A stretch of DNA of 64,000 nucleotides from Osmia lignaria lignaria (GCF_051020975.1 NC_135042.1:4425888-4489887); one strand, 5' to 3'. Shown: positions 34,601 to 47,700, numbered from the stretch's first letter. Made by a program: numbers and translations. Notes: generated from the letters alone by a model not told the origin.

Positions 34601-37600
34601 ATTGCAGTATGAAGGACGACGTACGTATGTATGTACCTGGGCAGTAATGGCGGAGGAAAGTACGACGATAACAAGCTGACACTAATACCAGCGAGTCGGA
34701 AAATGATACGTAGACGCTGTTTGTTCGTTCCAGTTACCCATTACCGAACTACTCTATACTTCCGATATATACTCACGGACGTCGTCGTCGAGGCAATCGG
34801 GGCCGAAAGTTTGCTTCGTTTTCAAACGATGCTTATCGTTATCAAATAAAGGAAGCGAGACCGTACTCAGCCGAGCCAGTCAGGACAGTGACGACTATGT
34901 ACGTTTGTTAAGTAACTTGCCAGACGTACGATCGACTCGAAACAGGCGTTACCGGCGCCCTGATTCCGATGTTTTGTCTGAGAAACTAGAGAACAGTCTC
35001 TCGCGGTCTTTGAAAGCTTGTCAGCAAAGTTTCCTTGCACAACTTGGACTGAAATTATTCAATTCTACGATTCCTCTGAAACTTTACTGAGACGTACAAA
35101 ATTATTGAATTTTTTATATAAATTTTAGACAAAAGTCAAGATAATATCAACCTGAATACTATTCAAAATTCAACCCTAAAGTTGAAGAAAATTTCCAACG
35201 CGATAAGTAGTTCTGTTGTGTAATAAATAAAATTTGTACCCATCTCTTCGGTCGACGGACGATCAATTGATATTTCACGTTGAATTTATGACAGCGTTTA
35301 TTCACGGTACACAATGTAACGTTCGGTGAACGAGGGGATGAAGAAGGAGCAACTAAATATTTCGCTTCGAAGCTCTGTCTTCTGTTCCCGAAAACTTCCT
35401 CCCCCAACCCCGAATTCTGAATCGGTCTCGTTTCCTCTGATCGGAGCCGCCACGAGATTAGAGGCTGCCAAATGAATTAAAAGCCAATTTTAATCAAAAG
35501 CGGGCACCGGCTTTTAGGCACGATTACCCCCGATAATAACTGGTAGGATGGGCCCCGCGTATAAGTGGGAAAGAGCGAGACAGAAGGAAAGAAGAATGGA
35601 TCCCATATATTACTTCTACGTGCTCCTCGCGATACAGGAACCGATTCTTCGTTCGTTATAGGTTCGCAACTAATAGCTTTTTTTTTCTTTCTACAGGGAA
35701 CAAAATACCCCGAAATCTTTTCCTTTCTACAGGGTGTCTTTCAGTGCCCTAACAAATAAAAATCTATTTAGACAAAATATGAATGCTTGATTTTTTTCAT
35801 TGTTATAAAATCACAAATATTAATATTAAAATAAACTATAAAATTTTTTCTTAAATTTAATAAAAATCCACTTGATGAAATCATCAATTTTGAAGCATAT
35901 GAATATACGTATCTTCAAAAAGGCTGTGATCTAAATTTTGGAATTATAAAAATATGATTTATATCAAGCATCAATAAATTAAATAAATGAATAGATGAAT
36001 TAAACCCTTCTTAGTCTGTACTTTTATCCATGAATTGAGGAAAACATCCCGGCGTATATATTTATCTGAGAACCACTGGAACGCCACAATTTCGCGGCGT
36101 CGGCGTTATGAAAGCTATAATACGACGTGAAAGCGAGTAGGTTGGTACCGACCGCGTAAGCAAAGGAATAAGGGAAATAAGAGCTAAAAAAGAGAAAAAA
36201 AAGGGAAAACACGCGTATAACCGCGGTTCTTGTTATAAGCCTGGCACGTATAATAGCGATCCTATCGTTAACACCTAAATGCACGATTGGCCTCAGCACG
36301 CACGACCATCTTCTTCATTTTCTTTCTTTCTTTTTTTTTTTTTTTTTTTTTTTAAATGCACAAAATTACAAAGGAACGTAAATGAAAAGAATGCACCGGT
36401 TGTCCCAGGACGGATTAAAATTATGACAAGTGAAACCCTGATTTGCTTGGCTGACACGATAATCACAGCTCTCTGCGACTAGAATAATTAAATTCCAGGT
36501 TGAACGAATGCCTCTTCGTCTCCCAATATGGATCATTTTTCTTTTTCTTTCTCCTCCTCGCATGGGCCAGGTAAGGTGTGATTTCCTTCTGACTGGAGGA
36601 GAGAACCTCGGTCAGTCATTTAAGGAAATTAAAATTCCTCTGTGATAAAAATATCACAATAATAGATTTAATTATATCCGTGACTCTAGATTCTTTGGTC
36701 GAGTAATAAAGAGTTAATAATTAATATTTGTCTTCGTCATCAATAATAGTTATTATCGAATTATCCTTGACACGTACGTATTACCGTTCTATCATTCGCT
36801 TGTAATAATTATTTTAATTTGTGTGTTTAGTTGAAGAGATCCTGCACTGACGTGTAATAAAGTGTTACGAAGGGCATACAAATTATTCGTTGACAAATAC
36901 ATTTATAATAATATATGATCGTACAAATTTCTTTATAATTCTTGTATTATTAATTTATTTCTGATGGAAGAAAAAAGATTTGTCGATTCCACCCTTTGGA
37001 CGACGGACCATGGAGAGAAGCCGAATTTAAAAACTAACAGAACAGATAAGCTGGATAAAACGGTGGTTCTCGAAGCGAAGCTGACTAATTAGCACCAAGT
37101 ATGCAAACAAACAATTTTCCACGCGAGGCTAATTATCTAGGGAGGAGGGGATCGGGTGCCGCACGAGGAATTCACGTTCGCCAGTTAGAATTCAAGGTTT
37201 CAAGGACTCTCTCACGGTGTGCGAAATGGTGAAGCGGAGTCGGTTCGTTTCGTTTCGCGAATGGAGCTTGAGTAATCGCCGGTCAGAAGAGGCTCGTTGT
37301 CGAGAGTAAAGTGGCGAGTAAGGTAGGAGATGCAGAGTAACAGAGGGAAAAGGTGGAGGCAGAACGGCAGCAACGGCAGCAAGAGGTGGAAAAAGAGGAA
37401 GAGGTGGACGGAAGGTGATGGATCTCGGGGAGGTGCAGACGCGGCTCAGTGTGCGGCGCGAAAACTGGCTCCTCTGTTTGCACAAGCCTTCTTCCCTCCT
37501 TTCGGACCTTCCTTTTTCCCCCCTACCTTACGGGTCAGAAGAGGAGCCGCCTAACGTTCGCGTTGCGGATAGGGCGGACAGCTTGTTGTTTGTATTCACC

Positions 37601-40600
37601 ATGGACACGTTTGGGAATTCCAGGTTACCATGAAATCCCTACGGTCGAAATACAAATTCCACTTTCCACCTCTGAAATCTCAATTCCTTTGATCTTTATA
37701 CTTTCCGACGTCGAGGACTAGCAAGAGAATTTTCGAACGATCAGATTTTCAAAATCGACACAGTATCGACTGATAAGCGAAATACGATAAATCTTTTCCA
37801 TAGTTAAAATACCAAGCTTTCTCCATAAACGACTGAAATTCGATTTCCAAGGAAAATGGCCATGAACCCTGAGACAATGGTACCTATAAATAAGGAGGAT
37901 AAAGAGTACCAGATAAACAGTGTCTGGTCGAAAACAATCACGAGTCAACGATACGTTGTATTTCATGGAAAGTCTTCAATGGTCACTTTCGAATCTTTCT
38001 CCTTCTGTACGAGGGGAACAGAAATCGGTTATTAGTTCGTAAAGATAAAATTGTGGCTAGGATGAGAGGTATAGTGGCGTATGGTAGCGAAAGCGAAGGA
38101 GATAAGGCCCTGACCCTAGGTCGCTCGATAAGCATCGCTATAAATTAAGATCTTTAGTGCCATAGCTTGAGACGTTTATTTCCTCGAGAAGTGCGCTACC
38201 CTTTCGTTCGGAATCCTTTTTAGTCCGCGAGACTATCGATCAGAAGAGATAACGTCACGGTCGAGTGCCTCGTGTCAGACAATTACCCGATTTCATTCAA
38301 TTAACCGATCGACCTGTTCTGTACAATGACCGCACACGTTGAGACCGTTCGTTTAGCACAAAATTCTCTAAATAATGATGCTTCTGTTTTATTTTAGTTT
38401 GGTTCCTAAATTGTTCCCTTGCGGGCACTGGAACGATTCATGAGGGTAGTAGTCTTAGATGCAATTTGGGGGCGTAAGTGAAGTATGAGGGTGGTAGACC
38501 AAATAAATTTGTTTTTAGAAAGAAGATCCTAATTGAGACGAAAGTGTCACCGATATCTACCTAATCTACTATTTTTTAACCCTTGCATAATGAACTGCTA
38601 AGACAGTAACAATTTGATATTTCTTTTCATTTTCGTAATTTTATATTAATTTCCCAATAACATTGTACGCTAAAATAATGTGATTAATTATACTCTTACT
38701 TACGGTAGGGTGCGTTGCTTTCATTGCGTCCCTCGGCCTTGACTGTGCGGTTAATTACAGTGACATTGCCGCTGCTGCAAGTCGAATACAGACTCACGGA
38801 GCGCACCATTGCCGGTACCGCCCCGCACATCACCACCTGAAATCAAAAAATCATTTTTTGTCAGAAAAATTGTTGCCAAAATAAATAAGAAATTTCACTG
38901 CAAGTGTTATTAGAATTTAGAATTTTATTTCAAAAAAATTCATCATTCGAACGCTAATAAGAACCAGGTTTTAGGGTAAAGAGCAATTAAACGTTAAATA
39001 GCGTTTAACGAATGTCAAATAAATGGCACCAGGTTCCGAGGAGATCATTAACTCTCAGCATTTTGAAAAGGATGAAAGAACGATCCGCGAGACGTGTTTC
39101 CAGCTCGACGACCGAACGTGAAATCGTTAAAGACGTCGCAGCTCCTTCACGACCGTTCGCAAGAACATTTTTACGATCGATTCACATATCACGGCATCGA
39201 ATCATTCGTTGAGTCGTTCCGTGTCCGATCTTTTTTGCGATTCACTCGCGGGAGTAAAAATCCACGGTTATCGAAGAGAGACAGAGAAACGTCGTTACAG
39301 CTGAGACCACGAAAGATTGTATACCGACGAAAAGATTTGTTAACGAGCGAACACGAGCTGTCCATTAATGGTCGTAGAATCTGACACTTCTTTTTATTTC
39401 GCGAGCGGCGCCGTAACAATGTTATGACGGCTAAACGAGCTCGTCCGGACGGACCAACTAAACCCTTTGCTGCTTTGTACAAATTCAAAGTATCGTTAAA
39501 GTGATTAAATTCCTTCTTTATCCTTTTAATAACACGAAAAAAAAATGATGAAACATTAAGGAGATTCTTGTATTTTGTCAAATATAAATAAATTACAAGC
39601 TTCATTAATTATTTGGTGTACAAATTATTTCTGTACCTTTCCTCTTTTTAATTAAAAACAAAATTATAATGAATTAATAAAAAAATTGAAATATAAAAAT
39701 ACTGTAATACCTAATTCAATGGAGTGGATAGAAATAAAGTAAGTAATAATGGGATAGAAAGTTAAATGTCCGAAGAACTCGACACCAGCTGTCAAAGTGT
39801 CAATTTATTTAATATACGTAATAGAATCTAATGACAATCTGCTTCAATTTCTCCTGGAAACCGATCACGATCGAAAGTGCGGCTAAGTCTGACCACCGGT
39901 ACTATACTACTACTAAACCATTTTATGACAATGAGGTTGCTGCACGCAACGTATGCACCTCTGCGTAGCTGCATTGCAGCCGTTGCATATGCAACGACGA
40001 GGTTTAATTAATTCCACGGCATCGTTGCGAAGGTCGCGAAGGAACGATTCCAATTGCGAATGAAATGTCTTCGCGATATCGTACCTCGGTCATTCGTTAA
40101 ATTCTCACTTAATTGTTGTCGTTTCCATTCGCCGCGACGTCGACGAGGAACAACTAAATTTATTTAAAACGCGCCGACCGGTCATTTAATTATTTATCAG
40201 ACTGACGAACCGTTTATTGCGCCGCTCGCAACCGGTATCGAGGATGCATAAACATTATTTAAACGCAGTTTAAATCTGCTCCCCGATAATTCTGTCTGAA
40301 TCGTCATCGTTTATCGGCCAGGATGCATCGACCGTAAATCTAAATTGCAATATTTCGTGCTCGTTCGGTTATCATTTATTATATCCTTAATAACGACAAA
40401 ACGAGAACGCTAATTTCTCTAATAAAAATATGAAATCCGTACGTCCGTCATTTTAATGGATTTGTTTGGTATAATGTTAATCTGTGCCGGGTAAGGTGGT
40501 ATCAAACGTAATCGCCAATTTACCTAGTATTAAAGTGACTTTCAGCACGCGATTATAGCGGAGGTTCGCTTCTTCCAGAGGTATCTTTGATCTGACCTAG

Positions 40601-43600
40601 TCACTGTTCCTGTACAAAGACCTGGCAGCGGTGTATTATCCCCCGTACATATCTATCGAACAAGTAAAGTATGCAAAAGTTCACGGAATCGGCACGAACG
40701 TGGCCAAAGCCCTCGTTCAAATTTTACACGGCTCGTTAGAGGCGGCGAATCTAGGCCAGCAGTATTTCCCGAGAACTATGAACGTAGAGCGAAAACACCC
40801 CTGACAGCAGGAATTCTTTTTTCCACGTAATCGCCGGAAAGTAGAACGATCCTATCTCTCTGTTCCGTGAATATAGGTGCATCTGTTTCGTGTTTTCATT
40901 TTGAACATTTCTATTTCGAGAATAATAGCAGCTGTTATCACGGAATGATTTTATTTTCAATCGAACTTGTGTGCTTTGTGAATTCAAAATTTTTTATATG
41001 GTATTAATGACTCTTTTAGGGTTTTTAATATTAAATTATAATACCTACATCTACAGGGGAAAATGTTGAAAATTATAGTGTCTTTATTTTCCCAATCCTA
41101 AATAATATTGCAAATTTGTTAAAACTATTATTTTTAAAGGGGTCACTCACCATCAGGAGGCACAAAATCTTCGCTAAAACGGCAAGCTGTGGTAACCTGG
41201 AACAAAGAAAAAGAAAAATCTTGTTAATTATATTTGAATTTCTATTAAGTATTGAATGGATTTATTATTAGACTGAGTTGAGACACCCGGAAGAAAATTT
41301 TTCCAATTAATATTTGCTATTACATTTATGAGATATCAATTGATGGCACGCAGTGTAATCATTCGTGATCTTCGAATGATTTATCGTATGCAAATAAATT
41401 TCACATGATTACGGAGTACGGTCCCACGCGACGGAGGTTACTATTAGTAGCGGTACAAATTGAAAGCATCGGACGCGGTGGATCGCTTCTGACAGATAAG
41501 GAATACATATACGAGATAATTAGTAGTAGAAATAAATTACGGCGGACAGATTGTAGCGTGGAGGCTAGTTCACGATTCCTATCTTCGTTGCGAAACGTTA
41601 ATAATATTCCTTTAAGTGACACTACGTCAAAAATTACTCCTTGCAATTTCTGCTTCTAATTTATACACGACAGAAAATCCTGTTCGTTTCATTCGTGTTA
41701 GCTGGTGTTCTTAAATTATTAAGTTCATTGCTAATTGTAAAATTAATATAAATAATTAAGAAAGCGTAGTACTAGAAGCACCAAATTAATTTGTACACTT
41801 AATAATTATTCCAATAATTTAATCAAGGTATTGAAATCAAGGGTCCCCAGATGAAAATCAAAAAGTTGGCAATCTTAGATCTACCGACAAGCGAATAATA
41901 ACCCATTGGAATTAAAGTGAACGGATAATGAACATTTCCAGCGTCACTGCTGCCGCCGGTGTTTCTGGTCACCTATATTCTGTAACACGAGATGCATTCG
42001 CATTATGCAACCCGGTGCAGTGGCTCACCGCATGCACCTCGTACGCAACTGGGTTATTATTTACAAGCGACAGCGTTGCTTTTAATTTCCACGTTTCCCG
42101 ATTTCCTCTTTTCACCACCGTAAATCTGCGACATTGATAGAGGCAAATCACAACCTTGTTTTTTAATGTTTCAATCTGGTACCGTGTGATTTAACAGGCC
42201 GCAATAAATACAGGCCACCGATAATTATTCTCGAGAAAGTATAGACTGTAGAAAGTGAAACGTTGTTTACTAGATCGATAAACATGCTGTTTAATGCAAA
42301 ATTACTAGGTGTTTTCGTGTATTTGATATTTGGAGCTGGTAATTTATGAGATACCTGGTTAAATAATTACCATTCCAATACCTATAAGCTACAGAAATGG
42401 ATAAGATGTACCTAGCAGTTAAAAATTTCAATCTGGAAATTGATTGTTTTAGGTTTTCGTCGAAAGATATTGATAATAAATGAAATAATCTTCAAAGAAT
42501 CATTGTATTAAAATTACAATAAATCTCCAATGTACTTTCACTGCAAGAGCCAAGGTGTTAATTGATTTTCAGATAAAATCAAAAAGTCTATTAATAGACT
42601 TCCAATTAGCGAGGTGTTAAAGATTTGACAACTTTCAATACCAAATTTGTTACGTTCCATTTGGTAGTAAGAAGTTTTGCTTGGATCATAAAGCAAAATT
42701 TGCATCATGCTCCTGTACATTTATCATCAGGCGTTCAGTGCGATATACATCAAGTCATAATGTGCAGCACGGTGCAGCACGGTGCAGCAAGCGCAGTCGA
42801 CTCGAATTTCGTGGCTTAATTGCATTGGTACGACTGCCACGGAAGCTTCAAATGAATACTTGACCGAATACGGGCCGTAGTACACGCGTAAGCGTTTCTC
42901 GAAAATTAATTGGTGTCCTGCGAAATTACGAAGATCCGTTGAAAGTGCATTTCAAATGCGATGAAACCGATATTATAACTTTGCACGTGCAATGATCCTT
43001 ACCACAAAGATTTTTAAGATTATCTTAAAAGTTGATGAAATTTTAAATAACAATAAATATTTAAATGCATTAAAATAAAATATTTGCAAGATAAGAATTT
43101 AACTGCAATTACTTTTCTAACATTATTATATATAGATATATGAAGCAATAATTATTTAACCCTTGCACGACGATTGCAGAGTCATCTTGACCCAGTTATA
43201 AAAATAAGAAAATGCAAAATATAAAAATTTTATTACCGGAGCTCGAGTAAAAAGTATAATATTTACACATGAAAATGACCACACCCAGAAGTAAGGATTA
43301 AATATCCTGCTGTCCGAATTGGAAGTCCAAATTGGAACTCCGCGCAGTAACTTGTTATTTATGATCAAAAAAGTAAGTTCGCTAAAATTTATCGTTAACC
43401 GAGTGAAGTATACTGTAGGAGACCTTTCGTTTTATAATTTTCATCTGTTCAACCCCATGAAAAATGAGCTTACAAAAACGGTTACTGAAAATTTCTCCAA
43501 GAGAAAATAAGAAAATTGATGCCATGCCATGATAAATATTTAAATAAATTTAATAATTATGTACAAAAATAGCTCTTCAAATATTCAATGTACTGTAATT

Positions 43601-44682
43601 AACTTTATTTATTCTTTCTGATAATAATATACCCATATAGAATATACCCCCATAACTTTATTAAGAGAAACCCTGGACACCCTGTAGATTGCTAAAGCAA
43701 TGACTAATTTCTCAATCCCGTGCATCGTCCATCATTGATCTTTCAACTGGAAGCGTTAATGAGTATTCAATTCGCCGCGATTGCCGTTTACATAATTGCA
43801 AAGTTAGTCACAGTAACGTTTCGCTGACACAGCCATCTCGTTAACGACCATGGATCAAGTTGTACAGTGGAATACGCTTGACCATATTCCACTACGAAGG
43901 TATTCATGGTATCGAAAGGCGTGGGATATATTAACATTCGAATTTCTCGGCGATCGTTACGTAACAAAGAAAATGTTAAATCGTCAATGTTTTATTGGCG
44001 GAGAGAAACCGAGGGGAAAAGGAATGATAACAAGGAAAACAGCCGTAGACTATGAGGCACCGATCATAATGAACAACAGCATGCTCTCCGTGAAAAATCC
44101 AGTATTTCCAGTATTTCTAGTATCGACGAAGAAGAGTTGTAGTTGTCATTGAAGTTGAATGGGAAGGTGGGACTTCGAGGGCGATTCCGCCATTCCGAAT
44201 ATTTCCATCATCGATTCGAAATCTGATTTGCATACATTAATGATAAAATGAAAATACAATGATTATTCTCTTTAAATTTTAAAAATAATTTTCAGAGAAA
44301 CGATGTAAAATTTAGAAAATTTAATTAAAATTGGGGTTCTCTTCATGGTCAGAGGGTTAAATAATTAGCACTGAAAGTACAAAACCAAATATAAGGAATT
44401 CATGCAATTATGATTAATAAAAACTTTGAACCATCTGATTTATTATCAGATTCCTTATCAGTAAAAGTGGTGTAATATCCGGCAGTTCAAAGTTTGTTTA
44501 AAAAATTCAGAAATTTGATCGGATCAGAAATATTTTACGACAAAATAAATCAATCAAACAACAGTGACAGTAACGAACCAATGAATGAACGTTTCGTTAC
44601 CAATTCGGTTGGAAACAATATTTTATATGCTACTTCAGCACGTCATTAAGACTGTCGTAACTCACCAAACTGCCGTAAACAT
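31258..44682 (-). CDS. Fgf8-like: FGF8/17/18-like secreted ligand (Thisbe/Pyramus type), five coding exons
   Basis: I assembled this gene by hand. Exons (minus strand, 5' to 3'): 44666-44682, 41151-41196, 38704-38836, 31909-32015, 31258-31677. Every junction is GT..AG, the phases (2, 0, 1, 0) agree, and the sum is 723 nt, 240 residues plus stop. Residues 1-30 are a hydrophobic signal peptide. The FGF beta-trefoil core spans about 33-157, with RSVSLYS at 33-39, KYICFNKRWKLVAL at 88-101, MCQFYE at 109-114, SRYIGFNKGGK at 130-140 and ECFNFIKYNP at 150-159. C91 and C110 sit where FGF8-class cores have cysteines. N-glycosylation sequons are at N45, N50, N59 and N117. Residues 160-240 form an Asn/His-rich then basic tail (AAKKK, TPRRRHDSR), possibly heparan-sulfate binding or furin-cleaved. 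FGF ligands signal through receptor tyrosine kinases; the Drosophila receptor for Thisbe and Pyramus is Heartless. The family call is firm; the choice between Thisbe, Pyramus and Fgf8 names is not. The last exon could splice on, for example at a GTATGA inside the SAGMR codons. Confidence 0.93.
31909..32015 (-). CDS. Fgf8-like: FGF exon 4 (central trefoil core)
   Basis: 107 bases between acceptor TTATGTTTCAG and donor GTAATA. It encodes KLTTQSEDFSRKLYIF, AEKSQKYICFNKRWKLVAL and the last two bases of the preceding Gln codon. This matches the FGF block KLIVETDTFGSR..GLYICMNKKGKLIAK. Both ends fall at what I recall as conserved FGF core intron positions (before KL, and after the KLxAx strand). 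Confidence 0.94.
32016..38703 (-). other. FGF intron 3
   Basis: About 6.7 kb. It includes a CpG-rich block next to exon 4 (32130-32580) with a 144-codon plus-strand open frame lacking any recognisable domain, a T23 run (36331-36353), a CpG-rich block at 37180-37640, and a lone TACAGGGTGTC transposon-like end near 35728. I see no additional FGF exon in it. Confidence 0.8.
38704..38836 (-). CDS. Fgf8-like: FGF exon 3 (end of signal peptide, start of trefoil core)
   Basis: 133 bases between acceptor TTTGATTTCAG and donor GTAAGT. It encodes the end of the signal peptide (VVMCGAVPA), then RSVSLYSTCSSGNVTV, which aligns with the first core strands of FGF8-class ligands (LYSRTSGKHVQV-like), and ends at NAPY plus one base. 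It carries three N-x-S/T sequons (NVT, NRT, NES) within 17 residues. Confidence 0.92.
38837..41150 (-). promoter_or_regulatory. FGF intron 2 with candidate enhancer at 39780-40560
   Basis: About 2.3 kb. The part at 39780-40560 is dense in homeodomain-type sites (TTTAATTAATT, TCATTTAATTA), ATAAAC forkhead-like sites, TTTATCGG and CpG-rich motifs, unlike the plain AT-rich intron around it. Intronic enhancers are common in developmental ligand genes; this call rests on composition only. Confidence 0.3.
41151..41196 (-). CDS. Fgf8-like: FGF exon 2 (signal-peptide core)
   Basis: Forty-six bases between acceptor TTTGTTCCAG and donor GTGAGT. It encodes LPQLAVLAKILCLLM, the hydrophobic heart of the signal peptide. 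It enters in phase 2 and leaves in phase 0, matching both neighbours. Too short to be found by ORF length alone; I found it by working back from exon 3. Confidence 0.87.
41197..44665 (-). other. FGF intron 1
   Basis: About 3.5 kb. It contains a short tandem repeat GTGCAGCACG (about 2.5 copies, 42760-42790), a GC-richer block at 41935-42135 and a TTAACCCTTGCACGACG piggyBac-like end near 43156. No other exon is evident. Confidence 0.75.
44666..44682 (-). CDS. Fgf8-like: FGF exon 1 coding part (start codon)
   Basis: Seventeen coding bases, MFTAV plus two bases of a Trp codon, followed by donor GTGAGT. The in-frame triplets upstream are GAT, GCA, CAC and then TGA, so this is the first in-frame ATG after a stop. 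It has G at -3. The TGG codon completed by exon 2 joins it to the hydrophobic signal sequence. This is the best available start, though an alternative upstream first exon cannot be excluded. Confidence 0.82.
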
Positions 44683-44712
44683 ATCTGCGTGTCACCGCTT
44701 TGAAGTGTCATC

Positions 44713-44752
44713 TCAATCCATGCACGGTAAGTTAAAGAAATCGTGACACTGA
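44713..44752 (-). promoter_or_regulatory. Candidate initiator and short 5' leader of the FGF gene
   Basis: On the minus strand a TCAGT initiator-like motif (44748-44752) lies about 68 nt before the FGF ATG, with an AT-rich AAAATATC roughly 20-27 nt upstream of it. I see no good polypyrimidine acceptor between it and the ATG, so transcription plausibly starts near here. The leader would contain a three-codon uORF (44713-44721). The motif is short and could be chance. Confidence 0.25.
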
Positions 44753-47700
44753 TCCGACTTAAAGACCGAGATATTTTCCTCTATCCTCCTGGCAATACAT
44801 CAGCAACTTTTTTAGTAGAATTATAAAAAAAAGGGACCACACGAAATTTACGACCAATAAACGTCACCGTCGATAATTCACGACTTAAACGGTTCCAAGT
44901 ATCACCTACTTAATCAAAAATCTAACACCGCACAGCATTCAAGAATTTTCTCTCGAATTCACTTATTGATCCGGCAAACGTTATTATCAGGTTAGATTTG
45001 GCAATACTCGAATTCATCTATGATTACGCGACAAGATTCCTCAGGAATCCGCTCGGATTAGCCTGGATTAAGTGGCTTTGTCAACTGCTTCGTAATGCTG
45101 ACGTAATGGACGAACCGAACAGCAATTCGGTTGATTTGATTGACGAGTAACTATGTCGCGTACGCGAAGGAAAATATTTCCACGATTTATAAGAAGATCA
45201 GCCAGGATCCGGAAGAGGAGCACTGGGAAACGAGATTTGTTGTCACCGGCACGAGACCAGCACGATGAATGCTGCCGAGGATACAATCCGGCGTAACATC
45301 CCCGGCCACGTGGGGACTCATCTAAAGGGGATTTTAGTGGGGATATTTGTCGCCTGCCGCGTGAAAAACTGCCAACACTTGAATAGGCCCCGACACGTCG
45401 ATGAAAAACGCGACTACTGACCCGACGCCGATGCCTCTCAGCTGGACACCGCCTGTCGGCTAGATATACCAAGCCTGGATCCCCGTGGATGATTCCTTCC
45501 TACGTCCTAACAAGCGACAACGTCTTCCCGATCACTCCCGTAGGATAATGATTCCTTGATTCGGTACCATCTACTATTAGGTTGTTCAATGTCAAATGGT
45601 GACACGTATGGTACGGCAATTCGAAGAATAAAGTTTGATGAAAATTATTAGTAGCTAATTATTTATTAACGCTGAACGAAATTCACTTCCCTAATAAATT
45701 TAATGTAAATATTATACTTTTATACTTTTTAAGAAAACCATTGTTAAAATTATGAAATAACATTTTGAGACCTTCCGGGTGGCTTTACCCTTAAATAGAA
45801 CATATTTCTCTTTACGGAAAATTGTGCCGTTACGGAAAAGCGAAGAAAAACGTCGACGTCTCTATTGATGGAACCACGAAATTTACTACATACCTTCCTA
45901 GACACCGAAGCACGAGCCGAGCCGTGCGAACACCCTTAGGAAGCATTCAATCCACGAGAAAGTCACCTGGCGTCACCGACAATGGCAGATCCCAAAATGT
46001 TCCTTAAATACTCCGTGGTAAGTTGCGACAAATCACTCGTATCAATGAATTTTCGACGGCAGCGGTAAACTGTCGTGACTAATCGTTACGATAATACAAT
46101 GGCTCGACACCGTAACGTTCGTAATTGACGAGTAATAGGCGCAATCAATCTTCTACAAAATCAGCCGATAAAGTTAATCTGAATTGCAGAAAGCAAATCC
46201 GGCTACGAAAAGAAATAGATATAATTTAAAATATTAATATTTTGCTTCTTTGCCTTTGATATCAATGACTGTCTGTAAACACTGTGACATAAATTCAATT
46301 CATTTTTTTTATAAAATATAATGAAATATTGCTTCATTTTTCTTCTTATTTTATTTTCAAATCATCTATATTTATTAAAATTATTCCACAGTTCAGATTT
46401 TAATTAATGCAACAGCGAAATTTCTGGTCCAAAATGGTACTTTTTGAAGCGTGAAGGTAGTTCTACGTCAAGAGAGAGGCACGTTATCGCGGTGACATGA
46501 CATGGTAGTCGTAAAACCCTAATCTCTTAGCTTAAAGGGGTCTTAACATCTTCGAAGCTCAAATTTACCCTTCTCTTTTTACCATAAAGCATTCCGTTTC
46601 ACGATTGATCGCACATCTTATCGATTAACATTCAACTATCACGGTGGTAGGTATCGAGAAGAAGAAACAGAAAAGACCCTTGAAATTCTTTTCAAGTACA
46701 TACTAGAGTAGATCAAAGAATTCCCTATTCATGATCTACCCATTATCTATTCACTGACCAAAGAATTAAATGAAGAATCATTTAAAATTTTTATAAAAAT
46801 ATTGTAATAGACATTCCATTTCTAATAGATAACATCTAAATTTGGATTCATCTCTAGCAAAACATTGTTAACGACCACCGTTTCAAAGGTGACTAAACAA
46901 GCACTTACTCCAAACAAACATGACTTGTATGCCAGGAACGAAGTCTTCATTATTTTTCCACAAAAAAAAAAAAAAAATACCGATACACAAATTTGTCTAC
47001 TTCATCCCGTGACGTTTGCTTGTCCAGTTTACGCAAGCACTTTTCTATTTCCCGAAACAACAGCGTTTCTTTGGTTTCTTCTACGAAAACTATCCGACTC
47101 ATCTTTTATTTCATGAAATTCATCACCATCGAGTTCGTCATCCTGCTCTATTTGCTGAATTTCTAATTTACTGGTAACACTACACGCCACCCGATGCATT
47201 TTTTCAAATCACAGACAAAATTAATGAGATTCATTTTTTGACTGAACTTAATTGTGATGATTAAAGAAAGGAAAATTTTAATAATTCTTAGTTTTCCATT
47301 TTAAAATGATTTTCGTCTGTTTTGAGGTGTATAAAATGGAAAATGATATGTGACGTTGGTATCGAAAATATTAAGAGGGCTGGAACCAAAAAATTATACA
47401 TGGATAATCCATAGCCAATTACCCCAAACACATGCCACTTTTATTTTTCACTTTTACCCATAATTTTGGGGAAACGCTTTAGTACGGGACGATCAGATTA
47501 TGCGTGGAACCAGGTCGTTAGGCATTTTATCGCGTGGCGTAAGCGCGGCATGCAAATTATCTCGTTGATTGAGCCGACCATTTGATTTTTTTTCCCTTTG
47601 GTGACAAGAACACTCGTGGCTGGTGGCTGGTGCCAACGTGAAGTGGCGGATACTAGTCGTCGACGTCGTCTGCTTACGAGCAACGATCGAACGCATTCTG

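Noticed and set aside
43672..43695. Possible miR-10 (ACCCTGTAGAT match)
   Set aside because: The match stops after 11 nt, no complementary arm lies within hairpin distance, and CACCCTGTA is a common transposon end.
45578..45610. TTAGGTTGTTCAA as a mariner terminus
   Set aside because: Only the first dozen bases resemble mariner ends, and no partner or transposase remnant was found.
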